A DNA stretch of 12,703 nt from JBBDWZ01 sp050732575 (GTDB lineage Bacteria; Gemmatimonadota; Gemmatimonadetes; Longimicrobiales; RSA9), in the NCBI GenBank assembly GCA_050732575.1, contig JBOHRF010000133.1, forward strand, positions 1 to 12,703, written 5' to 3'. Positions 1 to 7,263 of the stretch are shown here, one piece after another. Under the pieces are notes generated by a model. The model ran no database searches, had not been told where the DNA came from, and saw only the letters and a program-made list of their open reading frames with translations. Both the position numbers and the translations under genes were made by a program. How positions within the stretch are numbered: position 1 is the first letter of the stretch; each line of letters starts with the position of its first letter.

Positions 1-1
1 G

Positions 2-517
2 AGCCGCGGTGATTTTTCCGTACAGGTAGTGCGGGCCTGGGCGCCGCGGGGCGCCGATCGCTTCCATAATCTCGTGCACAACGGTTTTTACGATGGAACC
101 CGTTTTTACCGCGCTGTGAGCGGCTTCGTGGTACAATGGGGCGTGCACGGCGATCCTCAGGTCACGCAGGCCTGGGCGCGCCAGTGCATTGCGGACGATC
201 CCGTGCGTCGTACCAATGCGCGACGCACACTGACTTTTGCGTTCGGCCAGCCGGATACACGCACAACGCAGGTATTCATCAATCTGGGCATGAACACTCG
301 TCTGGATCAGCTTGGCTTTACACCCATGGGTGAGGTCATTGAAGGCATGCCAACGGTCGACAGTCTGTACACCGGTTACGGCGATCGTCCACCGGCCGGA
401 CAGGGTCCCGATCCGATGCAGTTGGTGGAACAAGGCAATGAGTATTTGGAGCGCGAGTTTCCGCTGCTGGATTCGATCGTCCGCGCACGCATCACTACAT
501 CCGGGATTCGGCCATGA
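2..517 (+). CDS. Cyclophilin-type peptidyl-prolyl cis-trans isomerase, 5' end missing
   Basis: Peptidyl-prolyl isomerase of the cyclophilin family, which speeds cis/trans isomerisation of Xaa-Pro bonds during protein folding. The reading frame is open from base 2, and the residues before the first possible GTG (29) already match the family (GDFSVQVV, then APRGADRFHNLV). The true start, and any signal peptide, therefore lie left of the window. Visible family blocks are FYDGTRFYRAV (with the arginine expected in the active site), GFVVQWGVHGDP, TQVFINLG and GEVIEGMPTVDSL. The insert around GVHGDP and the long C-terminal tail (GNEYLEREFPLLDSI) resemble the secreted cyclophilins common in Acidobacteria and Gemmatimonadota. 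The tryptophan that binds cyclosporin in human cyclophilin A is not seen in the corresponding stretch. The monooxygenase gene starts 37 bases after the stop and may be cotranscribed. The family call is firm; the location is inferred. Confidence 0.93.
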   Translation, partial: SRGDFSVQVVRAWAPRGADRFHNLVHNGFYDGTRFYRAVSGFVVQWGVHGDPQVTQAWARQCIADDPVRRTNARRTLTFAFGQPDTRTTQVFINLGMNTRLDQLGFTPMGEVIEGMPTVDSLYTGYGDRPPAGQGPDPMQLVEQGNEYLEREFPLLDSIVRARITTSGIRP

Positions 518-554
518 GCGCGGCGCTGACTGACCTCATGCACAACCCCTTGAT

Positions 555-1775
555 ATGACCGCACCACACAACGCCCGAAGGATTGCCATTGTAGGCGGCG
601 GACCGGCCGGATTGGTAGCCGCCCTTGCGGCGCGACGAGCTGGTTTCATCTGCACAGTCTACGAGCAGGCGCCGAGCTTCGAGCGCGTGGGTGGAGCCGT
701 CGGCATTGCCAGCAACGGACTGCAGGTGCTGGATGTACTCGGTTTGCTCGATCGATTTCGCCCGCGCGTGCAACTCGTGCAACATGCTCGGTTGGAGGCT
801 CCACCCGGACGGGTTGTCTCGTGGGCGGACTTTCGTGATGTGCGCATCCCGAATCCCGATTTGGCCGTGGCCCTGCGCTATGACCTGCACGAAATGCTGG
901 CCGATTGCGCACGCGACGCCGGTGTGGCCATCCGGTTCGATGCGCGTTGTACGGCCGCCCAATGGCAGCCGCATGGTGTGCGCTTGCAATTTGCCGATGG
1001 TAGTGACGTGGAATCACCGCTGGTCTTTGCCTGCGATGGCATCAACTCGGTGGTGCGCAATGCACTCGGCTTCAAATCGAAAAAGAAGACCATTGGGGAG
1101 GCCTACCTCAGAATCGTGGCGCCCATTGCGCACCCCATGCCCGAGTGCGTGGGTGAGTTCTGGGCCCGGGATGGCCGGCGCGCAGGAGCCTTCCCGCTAC
1201 CGGGTCAGCGAACCTACGTTTTTTGCTCGGTGCCCATTGGACGTTGGCAGGAAATCCTGGAACGCCGCCTCGGTGCGTGGGTGAAAAGCTGGGAAGATTT
1301 CGGCGAGCCGATCAGCACGTTGATGCGCTCGATGCAGGACTGGAATGGCGCCGTGTACGATGAGCTGAGTGACTTGCGGGTCGAGCGCTGGCAACGCAAC
1401 GGCGTATTCCTGCTGGGTGATGCCGCCCATGCCATGACACCCAACCTGGGACAGGGTGCCAACAGTGCCATGGTCGATGCGCTGGTTCTGGTGAACCTGC
1501 TTACCGAGGTTGCCCATCAGCGCGCATGGCGCGAGGCGGGCCGCCGCTACGAACAGCTGCGCCGCCCCTTTGTTACGCGCATACAGAATGCGGCCCTGAT
1601 TGGTGGCCGATTGGCCAGCCTGAAGAACCCCGCCGCGCGCGCCTTGCGCGATACTGCGTTGCGCATGGTCATGCAGCTCGCGCCTCTGCAACGCTCCTCG
1701 TTGAAGCTTACGGCCGGCTACAATCCAGCCGAACAACCTTACCTGCGCTCGCCGGTCCGCGTAGCCGGCTTCTAA
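555..1775 (+). CDS. FAD-dependent monooxygenase (salicylate hydroxylase/UbiH-like)
   Basis: Class A flavoprotein monooxygenase of 406 residues, a normal length for the PF01494 family. Such enzymes use NAD(P)H and O2 to hydroxylate aromatic or quinone-like substrates. The N-terminal Rossmann motif is IVGGGPAGL (residues 12-20), with an acidic residue ending the second strand (VYE, E37). The middle DG motif is CDGINSVVR (160-168), and the flavin-binding GD motif is GDAAHAMTPNLGQGAN (288-303). No membrane segment is seen. The substrate cannot be read from the sequence: salicylate-type aromatics, a quinone precursor and a polyketide-like compound are all possible. The ATG at 555 lies just before the Rossmann strand and has no clear Shine-Dalgarno sequence, so translation may depend on the cyclophilin gene ending 37 bases upstream. 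The stop codon directly abuts the stop of the opposite-strand peptidase gene. Confidence 0.92.
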   Translation: MTAPHNARRIAIVGGGPAGLVAALAARRAGFICTVYEQAPSFERVGGAVGIASNGLQVLDVLGLLDRFRPRVQLVQHARLEAPPGRVVSWADFRDVRIPNPDLAVALRYDLHEMLADCARDAGVAIRFDARCTAAQWQPHGVRLQFADGSDVESPLVFACDGINSVVRNALGFKSKKKTIGEAYLRIVAPIAHPMPECVGEFWARDGRRAGAFPLPGQRTYVFCSVPIGRWQEILERRLGAWVKSWEDFGEPISTLMRSMQDWNGAVYDELSDLRVERWQRNGVFLLGDAAHAMTPNLGQGANSAMVDALVLVNLLTEVAHQRAWREAGRRYEQLRRPFVTRIQNAALIGGRLASLKNPAARALRDTALRMVMQLAPLQRSSLKLTAGYNPAEQPYLRSPVRVAGF

Positions 1776-2597
1776 TCAGAGATCGGTTGCCGAGAACGTG
1801 TCACACTGGCGCGGATCACCCGTTTCGAAACCGCGCTTGAACCAGCGTGAGCGCTGTTCGGAAGTGCCATGCGTAAACGACTCGGGCACAACCTGTCCTT
1901 GCGTTTTGCGCTGAATGCGATCGTCGCCAATGGCAGCCGCTGCATTCAGCGCTTCCTCCATGTCACCCGGCTCCAGCAGGTTGCGCCGGCGCGCGTGATG
2001 GCCCCACACACCCGCATAACAATCTGCTTGCAGCTCGACTCGAACTGCCGCTGAGCCAGGTCCGGAGCGGCCGGGCATGGTGCGTTCCATGGAACCACTG
2101 ACGTTTTGTACATGATGTCCAACCTCATGCGCAATCACGTACGCCTGAGCAAAATCACCGGGCGCCCCAAACCGGTCCCGCAGATCTCGGTAAAACTCGA
2201 GATCGATGTACACGGACCCATCGCGCGGACAATAGAAAGGACCCACTGCTGATTGCGTGATGCCGCAGGCCGACTGAACTGCGCCTGAGAACAGCACAAG
2301 TTGAGGTTGAGGATATTTTTGACCCTCGGCGGCAAAAAGCTCGTTCCAGGTGTCTTCGGTATAACCAAGCACAACCGAAACAAACTCGCCCATTTCATCC
2401 GCCGGTGGAGCCGCTTGCTGCTCGGTGGCCGGTGGCGCACCACCCTGGATCAGTTCGCCCGGGTTGAGTCCAAACAACAGTGAGATCACCAACAGTAGGA
2501 TCAATCCCAGGCCGCCGCCCGCCATGCCCACACCCATGCCGCGCGAGCCACGCCGATCCTGCACGTTGGCACTTCTGCGTCCGCCCTTCCAAAGCAT
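1776..2597 (-). CDS. Membrane-anchored neutral zinc metallopeptidase (YpfJ family)
   Basis: Predicted zinc metallopeptidase of the YpfJ/PF04228 family, 273 residues, close to family length. The N-terminus (MLWKGGRRSANVQDRRG) follows the family pattern of a basic cytoplasmic head with an NVxDRRG block. One glycine-rich membrane helix follows at about residues 22-44, then a Pro/Ala-rich linker (50-68). The catalytic zinc motif is HEVGHH (157-162). ELQADCYAGVW (189-199) probably supplies the third zinc ligand, E189. Cysteines 111 and 123 are spaced as in relatives and could form a disulfide if the domain is periplasmic. The start ATG has a GGAGGG 8 bases upstream. The physiological substrate of this family is not established. 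psd lies upstream on the same strand, ending at 2706; the 108-base gap shows no obvious terminator or RNA gene. Confidence 0.94.
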   Translation of the reverse strand: MLWKGGRRSANVQDRRGSRGMGVGMAGGGLGLILLLVISLLFGLNPGELIQGGAPPATEQQAAPPADEMGEFVSVVLGYTEDTWNELFAAEGQKYPQPQLVLFSGAVQSACGITQSAVGPFYCPRDGSVYIDLEFYRDLRDRFGAPGDFAQAYVIAHEVGHHVQNVSGSMERTMPGRSGPGSAAVRVELQADCYAGVWGHHARRRNLLEPGDMEEALNAAAAIGDDRIQRKTQGQVVPESFTHGTSEQRSRWFKRGFETGDPRQCDTFSATDL

Positions 2598-2705
2598 GCG
2601 CGCCCCCTCCGCTGCAATCAGAACTTATGAGCGCATAGCTCGGGCCAGCGGATCCGAAAGATGGGTTGGTGGAGCTTGCTCTCAGCGGACCAGTTGGCAG
2701 GCGGA

Positions 2706-3608
2706 TCAAGCCCGTGATATCGGCTGACCCAGTCGTACTTCAGCACCTGGCGTCAGTGCGCTCAAGTGGTTGCCACGCTTCTCCACCAGCAGCACCACTG
2801 TGGAGCCCAAATGGAAGGCCATGATTTCCGCGCCTGTCGCCACTGGCCTGGGCGGATCATAGACGTGCGTTTCGGGCAATGCGCCCTTGCGATTGGTGAC
2901 GCCAGGCGAGGCCTGTCCGCTCCAGTGCGGATCGAAGGCGGCCGAAATTCGGCCCACGTTGTACGCGCCCACGGCCACGATCGCAATTTGGCCGGCCGCG
3001 CCCTCGACGTAGCAGATCAGGCGCTCATTGCGGGCAAACAGACGATCGACCAGCACTACGGCAGCATCGTTGACTGGGAGCAAGGCGCCCGGCACGTGGC
3101 GCGCTCGAGGAATCACGCCCGGTGTTGGCGCATGGATGCGGTGGTAATGGCGAGGACTGAGATAAATCGTGAGGAAGGCACCGCCATCGAAGCGCTTAGC
3201 CTGCTCAGCATCGTCGAGCAATTCCGCAGGTGAGTAGTACCGGCCCTTGGCCTGCAGGATCAGGCCGTTTTCGATGATGCCGCTGTGACCGATGATGCCA
3301 TCCACGGGCGATGCGACAACCTGCGCATCGGTAGGCCATGTGCGCACGCCCGGCTTGAGCTTGCGCACAAACAGTTCGTTGATAGTGCGATACTCTTCGA
3401 GCGGCAGTTCGGCTTCATCGAGGTCAATGCCCAGTGCAGCGACCACGGCACCGAACACCTGCTTGCGCAAGGGAGCGGGAATTGGCGTGTCTGCCACACG
3501 GCCAAAGCCGCGACTCAGGCCTGCTTGTGGGAGACGCTTCAACAGGCGCAAAATGGCGCGCCACTTTGCCGAGGGCAGCTCGGGCGCAACGGCCGGGACC
3601 GTACTCAT
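2706..3608 (-). CDS. psd: Phosphatidylserine decarboxylase proenzyme
   Basis: Converts phosphatidylserine to phosphatidylethanolamine at the inner face of the cytoplasmic membrane, the last step of that branch of phospholipid synthesis. It is 300 residues long, slightly shorter than the E. coli enzyme. The proenzyme is expected to cut itself inside LGST (267-270), leaving a beta chain of 268 residues and an alpha chain of 32 residues whose N-terminal Ser269 becomes the pyruvoyl cofactor. The other parts of the self-cleavage triad are visible: SPVDG (D103) and SPRHYHRIHAP (H156 and H159, with H159 matching the catalytic histidine). The N-terminal helical region (11-60) is typical of membrane association. 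The start codon overlaps the dinB stop as ATGA and has no Shine-Dalgarno sequence of its own, so translation is probably coupled to the polymerase gene. The family call is certain; coupling is inferred. Confidence 0.96.
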   Translation of the reverse strand: MSTVPAVAPELPSAKWRAILRLLKRLPQAGLSRGFGRVADTPIPAPLRKQVFGAVVAALGIDLDEAELPLEEYRTINELFVRKLKPGVRTWPTDAQVVASPVDGIIGHSGIIENGLILQAKGRYYSPAELLDDAEQAKRFDGGAFLTIYLSPRHYHRIHAPTPGVIPRARHVPGALLPVNDAAVVLVDRLFARNERLICYVEGAAGQIAIVAVGAYNVGRISAAFDPHWSGQASPGVTNRKGALPETHVYDPPRPVATGAEIMAFHLGSTVVLLVEKRGNHLSALTPGAEVRLGQPISRA

Positions 3609-4807
3609 TCGGAGCGCAGGATGCGGCCAGGCAACAGGGCGCGCGAGCCAAACCGGCCACGCACGCGGTCCAGCGTATGGGCAACGCGCCGGTCGCGTTC
3701 GCTTTCCAGCGTATCGGCGGAACCAAACAGCGCCAGCTGCGCTGGACCACTGGCTGCTGTCAGGTTGGAGAGCGAGACCCCAAGCAGGCGCGCACGCGCA
3801 CGTCGCTGTTTGCGCAGCCGAGCCAGCAGCTTCGAAGCGACCTGGAAAATGATGCGGTCGGATTCGATGGCCTGACTAACCGTGCGGCTGGCCTGGCGAG
3901 TAGTGAAGTCGGCATCACGGATGCGCACGGTGACGGTGCGCGCACGCAATGATGTGGCGCGCAAGTCGCGACCGGCACGTACAACCAGTTGCAACAGTTC
4001 CGTGCTCAGGGCCTCATCATCATGAAGGTCATGGGCAAACGTCTCATCCCGGCTGATGGACTTCTGTACACCATGCGCATGCACGCGCGCTCCATCCCGC
4101 CCGCGTATGCGATCGAATAGCCAATCACCCACACCCTCACCAAACCAGGTTGCCAACTGCGTGCGCTCGTGCGGCAACACATCGGTCACCATGGTCAGGC
4201 CGTAGGCGCGCAGTCGTTGCTGAAAACGCGGACCTACGCCGGGCAAGGAGGCCAGGGACAGCGTGCGCATGAACTCCAATTCCTCACCGGTCGGCACTAC
4301 CAAGACTCCCGCTGGCTTGGCCCGGCGCGCGGCCAGTTTGGCAATCAAACGATTCGTGCCGCCACCAATGGAAAGACTGATGCGGGTTTCTTCGAGCACG
4401 GCTTGGCGGATAAGCACCGCCACGTCCGTCAACGCACGATTGTTGTACACACGTTCGGTTCCGCTCAGGTCCAAATAGAATTCATCGATGGATGCCGCTT
4501 CTACAACGGGTACAAAACGGTCCAAGACGGCGTGTATCTCCCGATGTTTGCGCGCGCATGCGCCGCGCGGTACGGGCGTCCACGCCGCTTTCGGACACAG
4601 GCGCAGCGCCTGCGCCATGGGCATGCCCGAGCGCACGCCGTACGCCCGCACTTCGTAAGACGCTGATGTCACCACGCCCCGGCCATCAGGACTTCCACCC
4701 ACCAGCAACAGCGGCTCCCGGCCCGCGCCATCCGGATCCTCCAGACGCGCCACTTGCACGAAATAGCAGTCGCAGTCTGCCAGTAAGATGCGTCGGTCCA
4801 CACTCAT
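3605..4807 (-). CDS. dinB: Y-family DNA polymerase (DinB/Pol IV-like)
   Basis: Translesion DNA polymerase of 400 residues. The palm carries the metal-binding acids: D11 in LADCDCYF, and D108/E109 in SIDEFYLDL. F16 sits at the position of the steric gate that excludes ribonucleotides in Pol IV (F13 of E. coli). The fingers block is VVTSASYEVRAYGVRSGMP (45-63), a helix-hairpin-helix is seen near SLPGVGPRF (187-195), and the little-finger domain occupies about 245-350. A clear beta-clamp peptide, QLALF, lies at 357-361. It is not the last element, because about 39 residues follow (TLDRVRGRFGSRALLPGRI), an arrangement found in many DinB proteins outside enterobacteria. Lack of RecA-interacting or ImuB-type features favours DinB over ImuB. 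No Shine-Dalgarno sequence precedes the ATG, but a TATTTT hexamer lies 6 bases upstream. The stop overlaps the psd start. No LexA-like operator was recognised. Confidence 0.95.
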   Translation of the reverse strand: MSVDRRILLADCDCYFVQVARLEDPDGAGREPLLLVGGSPDGRGVVTSASYEVRAYGVRSGMPMAQALRLCPKAAWTPVPRGACARKHREIHAVLDRFVPVVEAASIDEFYLDLSGTERVYNNRALTDVAVLIRQAVLEETRISLSIGGGTNRLIAKLAARRAKPAGVLVVPTGEELEFMRTLSLASLPGVGPRFQQRLRAYGLTMVTDVLPHERTQLATWFGEGVGDWLFDRIRGRDGARVHAHGVQKSISRDETFAHDLHDDEALSTELLQLVVRAGRDLRATSLRARTVTVRIRDADFTTRQASRTVSQAIESDRIIFQVASKLLARLRKQRRARARLLGVSLSNLTAASGPAQLALFGSADTLESERDRRVAHTLDRVRGRFGSRALLPGRILRSE

Positions 4808-4813
4808 GGTTTG

Positions 4814-4819
4814 AAAATA
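4814..4819 (-). promoter_or_regulatory. Candidate -10 hexamer for a leaderless dinB transcript
   Basis: Read on the minus strand the bases are TATTTT, followed by six bases (CAAACC) and the dinB ATG. There is no Shine-Dalgarno sequence in the space, and no convincing -35 hexamer at 16-18 bases. The position would place the transcript start at or next to the start codon. The signal is weak alone; it gains weight because the same layout occurs before other genes here (10004-10009 and 5480-5485). Confidence 0.3.
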
Positions 4820-4854
4820 GTGGAAGGGCGAGCGGGAGGCACGGCGCGGGGCGC

Positions 4855-4916
4855 AACGAGTGACGCGTGACGCGCAACCTCGGCCGGCCGGGTTGTCGCG
4901 TCACGCGTCATGCGTT
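4855..4916. repeat. Long GC-rich imperfect hairpin between dinB and the charged-protein gene
   Basis: Base by base the arms pair as follows: AACG (4855-4858) with CGTT (4913-4916); two unpaired bases on each side; TGACGCGTGACGCG (4861-4874) with CGCGTCACGCGTCA (4897-4910); a bulged T at 4896; CAACC (4875-4879) with GGTTG (4891-4895); a bulged T at 4880; and CGG with CCG around a CCGG loop (4884-4887). That is 26 pairs. Each main arm also holds the 7-mer TGACGCG twice in tandem. The structure begins two bases after the stop of the minus-strand gene at 4919 and ends about 48 bases before dinB. There is no T-run, so it is not a classical intrinsic terminator. It could be a transcript-end structure, an mRNA stabiliser, or one copy of a dispersed palindromic repeat. 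The structure is certain; the role is open. Confidence 0.8.
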
Positions 4917-4918
4917 AC

Positions 4919-5311
4919 TTACATTTTGGAGCGATCAATGTCGCGTTGCCGGTCGGGAGAGCCGGACAGCCGCTCCTCTTCCTTGGGCCGCGTAAAACCG
5001 GTGCCCTTCTGCGGCGTGGGTGGCGTGCCGGTCTCGCGTGGACTCTCACGCTCGGTGCCGGTGCCGGGTTCGCGCCGCGGTGTTGGCGTCGTGGGGCGAT
5101 CGGTCCGAGTGGTATCACGCTCTTCGCGCTCACGCTCGGTACCGCGGCGCGACACGTCATCCCGCTCTGAGCCTTTGCCCAGGTCGCGATCGCGCTGAAC
5201 ATCGCGGTCACGCTCCACATTGGGCCGCGTCCGAATGTCGTCCGAGCCGCTGCCCGTGCGGCTGCTCTGCTGCTCACCCAAATTCGCGCGGTCCCTGTTT
5301 TTGTCCGCCAT
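4919..5311 (-). CDS. Extremely charged, disordered small protein (hydrophilin-like)
   Basis: No known domain recognised. The protein has 130 residues: 26 Arg, 5 Lys, 15 Asp and 14 Glu, so nearly balanced charge. It has about 9% Gly, many Thr/Pro/Ser, one Phe, and no Tyr, Trp or Cys. The N-terminal half has RD/ER repeats (VERDRDVQRDRDLG); the second half is Thr-Pro-rich (TTPTPRREPGTGTE). No signal peptide or membrane segment is seen, so a soluble, intrinsically disordered cytoplasmic protein is expected. The composition meets the loose definition of hydrophilins (Gly above 6%, very hydrophilic), which often accompany desiccation or osmotic stress, but that role is only a suggestion. The start at MADKNRD is chosen because GGAGG lies 5 bases upstream; a TTG four codons earlier would overlap this ribosome site. 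Third codon positions are GC-rich as in neighbouring genes, supporting real coding. Confidence 0.72.
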   Translation of the reverse strand: MADKNRDRANLGEQQSSRTGSGSDDIRTRPNVERDRDVQRDRDLGKGSERDDVSRRGTEREREERDTTRTDRPTTPTPRREPGTGTERESPRETGTPPTPQKGTGFTRPKEEERLSGSPDRQRDIDRSKM

Positions 5312-5316
5312 GCATG

Positions 5317-5321
5317 CCTCC
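5317..5321 (-). promoter_or_regulatory. Ribosome binding site that fixes the start of the charged-protein gene
   Basis: On the minus strand GGAGG lies five bases before the ATG at 5309-5311. Two closer alternatives (an ATG one base after the motif and an upstream in-frame TTG overlapping it) are badly spaced, so the MADK start is preferred. Confidence 0.7.
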
Positions 5322-5333
5322 AATCACGTGGTT

Positions 5334-5349
5334 CCCGCCCCGCGGCGGG
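5334..5349. repeat. Small GC hairpin in the divergent gap before ligD
   Basis: CCCGCC (5334-5339) and GGCGGG (5344-5349) form a six-pair stem around CCGC. It lies 22 bases before the start codon of the minus-strand charged-protein gene and could be in its 5' leader. The rest of the 181-base gap between the divergent starts (5312-5492) shows no gene, no tRNA and no strong sigma-70 promoter that I can defend. Chance is possible at this base composition. Confidence 0.35.
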
Positions 5350-5479
5350 TATTCGCTGAAAAAGGGGCAAGATCAGTGCCCTACAGGTGCCCGAAGCAGG
5401 GCGCCAGCGGGATAAAAACGGATCAGTGCAGTGCTCGACCTGCGTACTGTAATTGCAGACTGGCCGGTCTCTTGCCGCG

Positions 5480-5485
5480 TAAAGT
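5480..5485 (+). promoter_or_regulatory. Candidate -10 hexamer close to the ligD start
   Basis: TAAAGT is followed by seven bases (GGACGTT) and the ATG of the ligase gene. No good -35 element is visible at 16-18 bases. A weak GTGG just before the ATG could also serve as a poor ribosome site, so leaderless expression is only one reading. Confidence 0.25.
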
Positions 5486-5492
5486 GGACGTT

Positions 5493-7223
5493 ATGGCCAC
5501 GACTCGAAAACAACTCTCGAAATACCGCGCCAAACGTAACTTCCGCGTGACGCGCGAACCGGCAGGCAGTGAACCAGCACGTGCGCCGCGCAAATCGGCA
5601 AAGCGCGTGCGCAAGAAGCTGACCTTCGTGATCCAGAAACACGCCGCACGGCAACTGCATTTCGATCTTCGGCTCGAGCTGGATGGCGTTATGAAGAGCT
5701 GGGCCGTGCCCAAAGGACCGAGTCTGGATCCGGCGGCCAAGCGACTGGCCATGCAAGTGGAAGATCACCCCATGGAATACAATCGTTTCGAGGGAACGAT
5801 TCCCGAGGGTGAGTATGGCGGTGGAACGGTCATGATTTGGGATCAAGGTCACTACACGGCGGAACATGCCGATGAGCATGCGGGTGATCAGCAAGCCGCG
5901 GTGCGCGCCGGCCTGCAAGCAGGGCAGCTCAAGTTTATCTTGCGCGGTGAGCGGCTGAAGGGATCGTTCGTGCTGGTGCGCACGCGGACCGGTCGCGGCA
6001 AGCCGCAGTGGCTCCTGATCAAACATCGGGACGCTGATGCGCAGCGCGGATCGGATGTAGTGGCGAAGTATGACACGTCGGTAGTCAGTGATCGCACCAT
6101 GCAGGAGATTGCCGACCATCCCGATCGAGTGTGGCGAAGCGTGCGCCAACAAACTGCCAAACGTACCAAGCGCACGGGCAAACGAAGTGGCAAACGTGTT
6201 GTGCGGCGTAAGACAAGTTCAAAGCGGGTGGTGGGCGCGCGCGGTAAACTCGATCTGAAGTCGGTGAGTCCCATGCTGGCTACATCGGGCAGCGACTTGC
6301 CTGAGGGTGCCGACTGGACGTTCGAGCCCAAATATGATGGCGTACGGGTCCTGGCCTTTGTGACGCCGGGCGATGTACGACTGATCACGCGCAACGCGAA
6401 GGACAAAACCCGCCAGTTTCCGGAGATTGTTGCAGGACTTCGCAACGTGGCCGGGCGTAACGGTCGCAGCCTGGTCCTGGACGGTGAGATCGTAGCTCTA
6501 GCGCAGGACGAGCCGGCTCGCTTTCAGAAATTGCAAGGTCGTACGCACGTTACGGACGCCCATACCATCGAGCGCCTCACCGGCGAAGCACCGGCGGCGC
6601 TTTTTGTGTTCGACATGTTGGTGGATGGCCCGGAAGTTCTGATGGGCGAACCGTGGTCCGAGCGCCGGGCCCGGCTAGAGCAGCGCATGGCTCGCAAACG
6701 AGAGAGCACAGTGCGGCTGGGCGCGACCAGTGCCGATCCGGCGGACATGCTCGAGCAAGCGCAGTCGCAGGGTTGGGAAGGCGTTATGGCCAAGCGAGTC
6801 GCTGCGCCCTACCGTCCTGGCCAGCGCACACGGGATTGGCTCAAGCTCAAGATCGAACAGCGGCAGGAGTTCGTGGTGGGCGGCTATACCGAGCCGCGCC
6901 GGACGCGCGAGCATCTGGGCGCGCTACTGCTCGGCTATTACGATGATGCAGGGCAGTTGGTCTATGCCGGGCACACAGGCAGCGGGTTCACGCGTGCCTC
7001 ATTACGCGAGTTGCACAAGCGGCTCAATCGCCTCCCGCGTAAGACTTCACCCTTTACTACCGTACCGCGCACGAACGAAGCGGCGCATTGGGTCCGGCCC
7101 CAACTGGTAGTTGAAATCAGGTTCAATGAATGGACGCGCCAGGGTAAGCTGCGCCAACCCATCTTCGTGGGCATGCGTGACGACAAGGACCCGGCCCACG
7201 TGAAGCGCGAAGAGCGCAGCTGA
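5493..7223 (+). CDS. ligD: DNA ligase D lacking the polymerase domain (3'-phosphoesterase + ATP-dependent ligase)
   Basis: ATP-dependent ligase of the bacterial end-joining type, 576 residues. Residues about 10-200 form the 3'-phosphoesterase domain, which trims 3' ends; its catalytic residues are all present: H50, H56, D58 and R60 (KHAARQLHFDLRLE), H92 and Y96 (EDHPMEYNRFEG). They keep exactly the spacing known from Pseudomonas LigD, each shifted by eight. A Lys/Arg-rich linker (about 213-250) leads to the ligase: nucleotidyl lysine K280 in EPKYDGVR, LDGEIVA (329-335), EGVMAKR (429-435) and DWLKLKI (448-454). An OB-fold end follows with the GHTGSGFT and EIRFNEWT blocks. The primase-polymerase domain of full LigD is absent. 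No ku gene is in this window. The ATG at 5493 is chosen because homology begins there; the frame is open upstream to 5220 but runs antisense into another gene. A GTG at 5484 is a minor alternative. Confidence 0.95.
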   Translation: MATTRKQLSKYRAKRNFRVTREPAGSEPARAPRKSAKRVRKKLTFVIQKHAARQLHFDLRLELDGVMKSWAVPKGPSLDPAAKRLAMQVEDHPMEYNRFEGTIPEGEYGGGTVMIWDQGHYTAEHADEHAGDQQAAVRAGLQAGQLKFILRGERLKGSFVLVRTRTGRGKPQWLLIKHRDADAQRGSDVVAKYDTSVVSDRTMQEIADHPDRVWRSVRQQTAKRTKRTGKRSGKRVVRRKTSSKRVVGARGKLDLKSVSPMLATSGSDLPEGADWTFEPKYDGVRVLAFVTPGDVRLITRNAKDKTRQFPEIVAGLRNVAGRNGRSLVLDGEIVALAQDEPARFQKLQGRTHVTDAHTIERLTGEAPAALFVFDMLVDGPEVLMGEPWSERRARLEQRMARKRESTVRLGATSADPADMLEQAQSQGWEGVMAKRVAAPYRPGQRTRDWLKLKIEQRQEFVVGGYTEPRRTREHLGALLLGYYDDAGQLVYAGHTGSGFTRASLRELHKRLNRLPRKTSPFTTVPRTNEAAHWVRPQLVVEIRFNEWTRQGKLRQPIFVGMRDDKDPAHVKREERS

Positions 7224-7263
7224 GGTTCCAGGGGCGGACCAACCAAAGCCGCTGCACGCGCAA

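Noticed and set aside
2598..2705. Gap between psd and the metallopeptidase gene inspected for a tRNA or small RNA
   Set aside because: No cloverleaf, no conserved T-loop and no terminator hairpin could be drawn.
4910..5370. Other open frames over the charged-protein gene (plus strand 4910-5170; minus strand 4915-5370)
   Set aside because: They have no ribosome site, odd composition and no recognisable fold. Low-complexity GC-rich DNA opens several frames by chance; the 4919-5311 frame has the good GGAGG site and typical codon use.
5371..5429. Direct repeat GATCAGTGC (5371-5379 and 5421-5429) in the divergent gap
   Set aside because: Only nine bases, two copies 50 bases apart with no other support; could be a chance match.
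5220..5492. Upstream in-frame extension of the ligase reading frame by 91 codons
   Set aside because: It runs antisense through the start and ribosome site of the charged-protein gene, and shows no ligase homology. The phosphoesterase family begins near the ATG at 5493.
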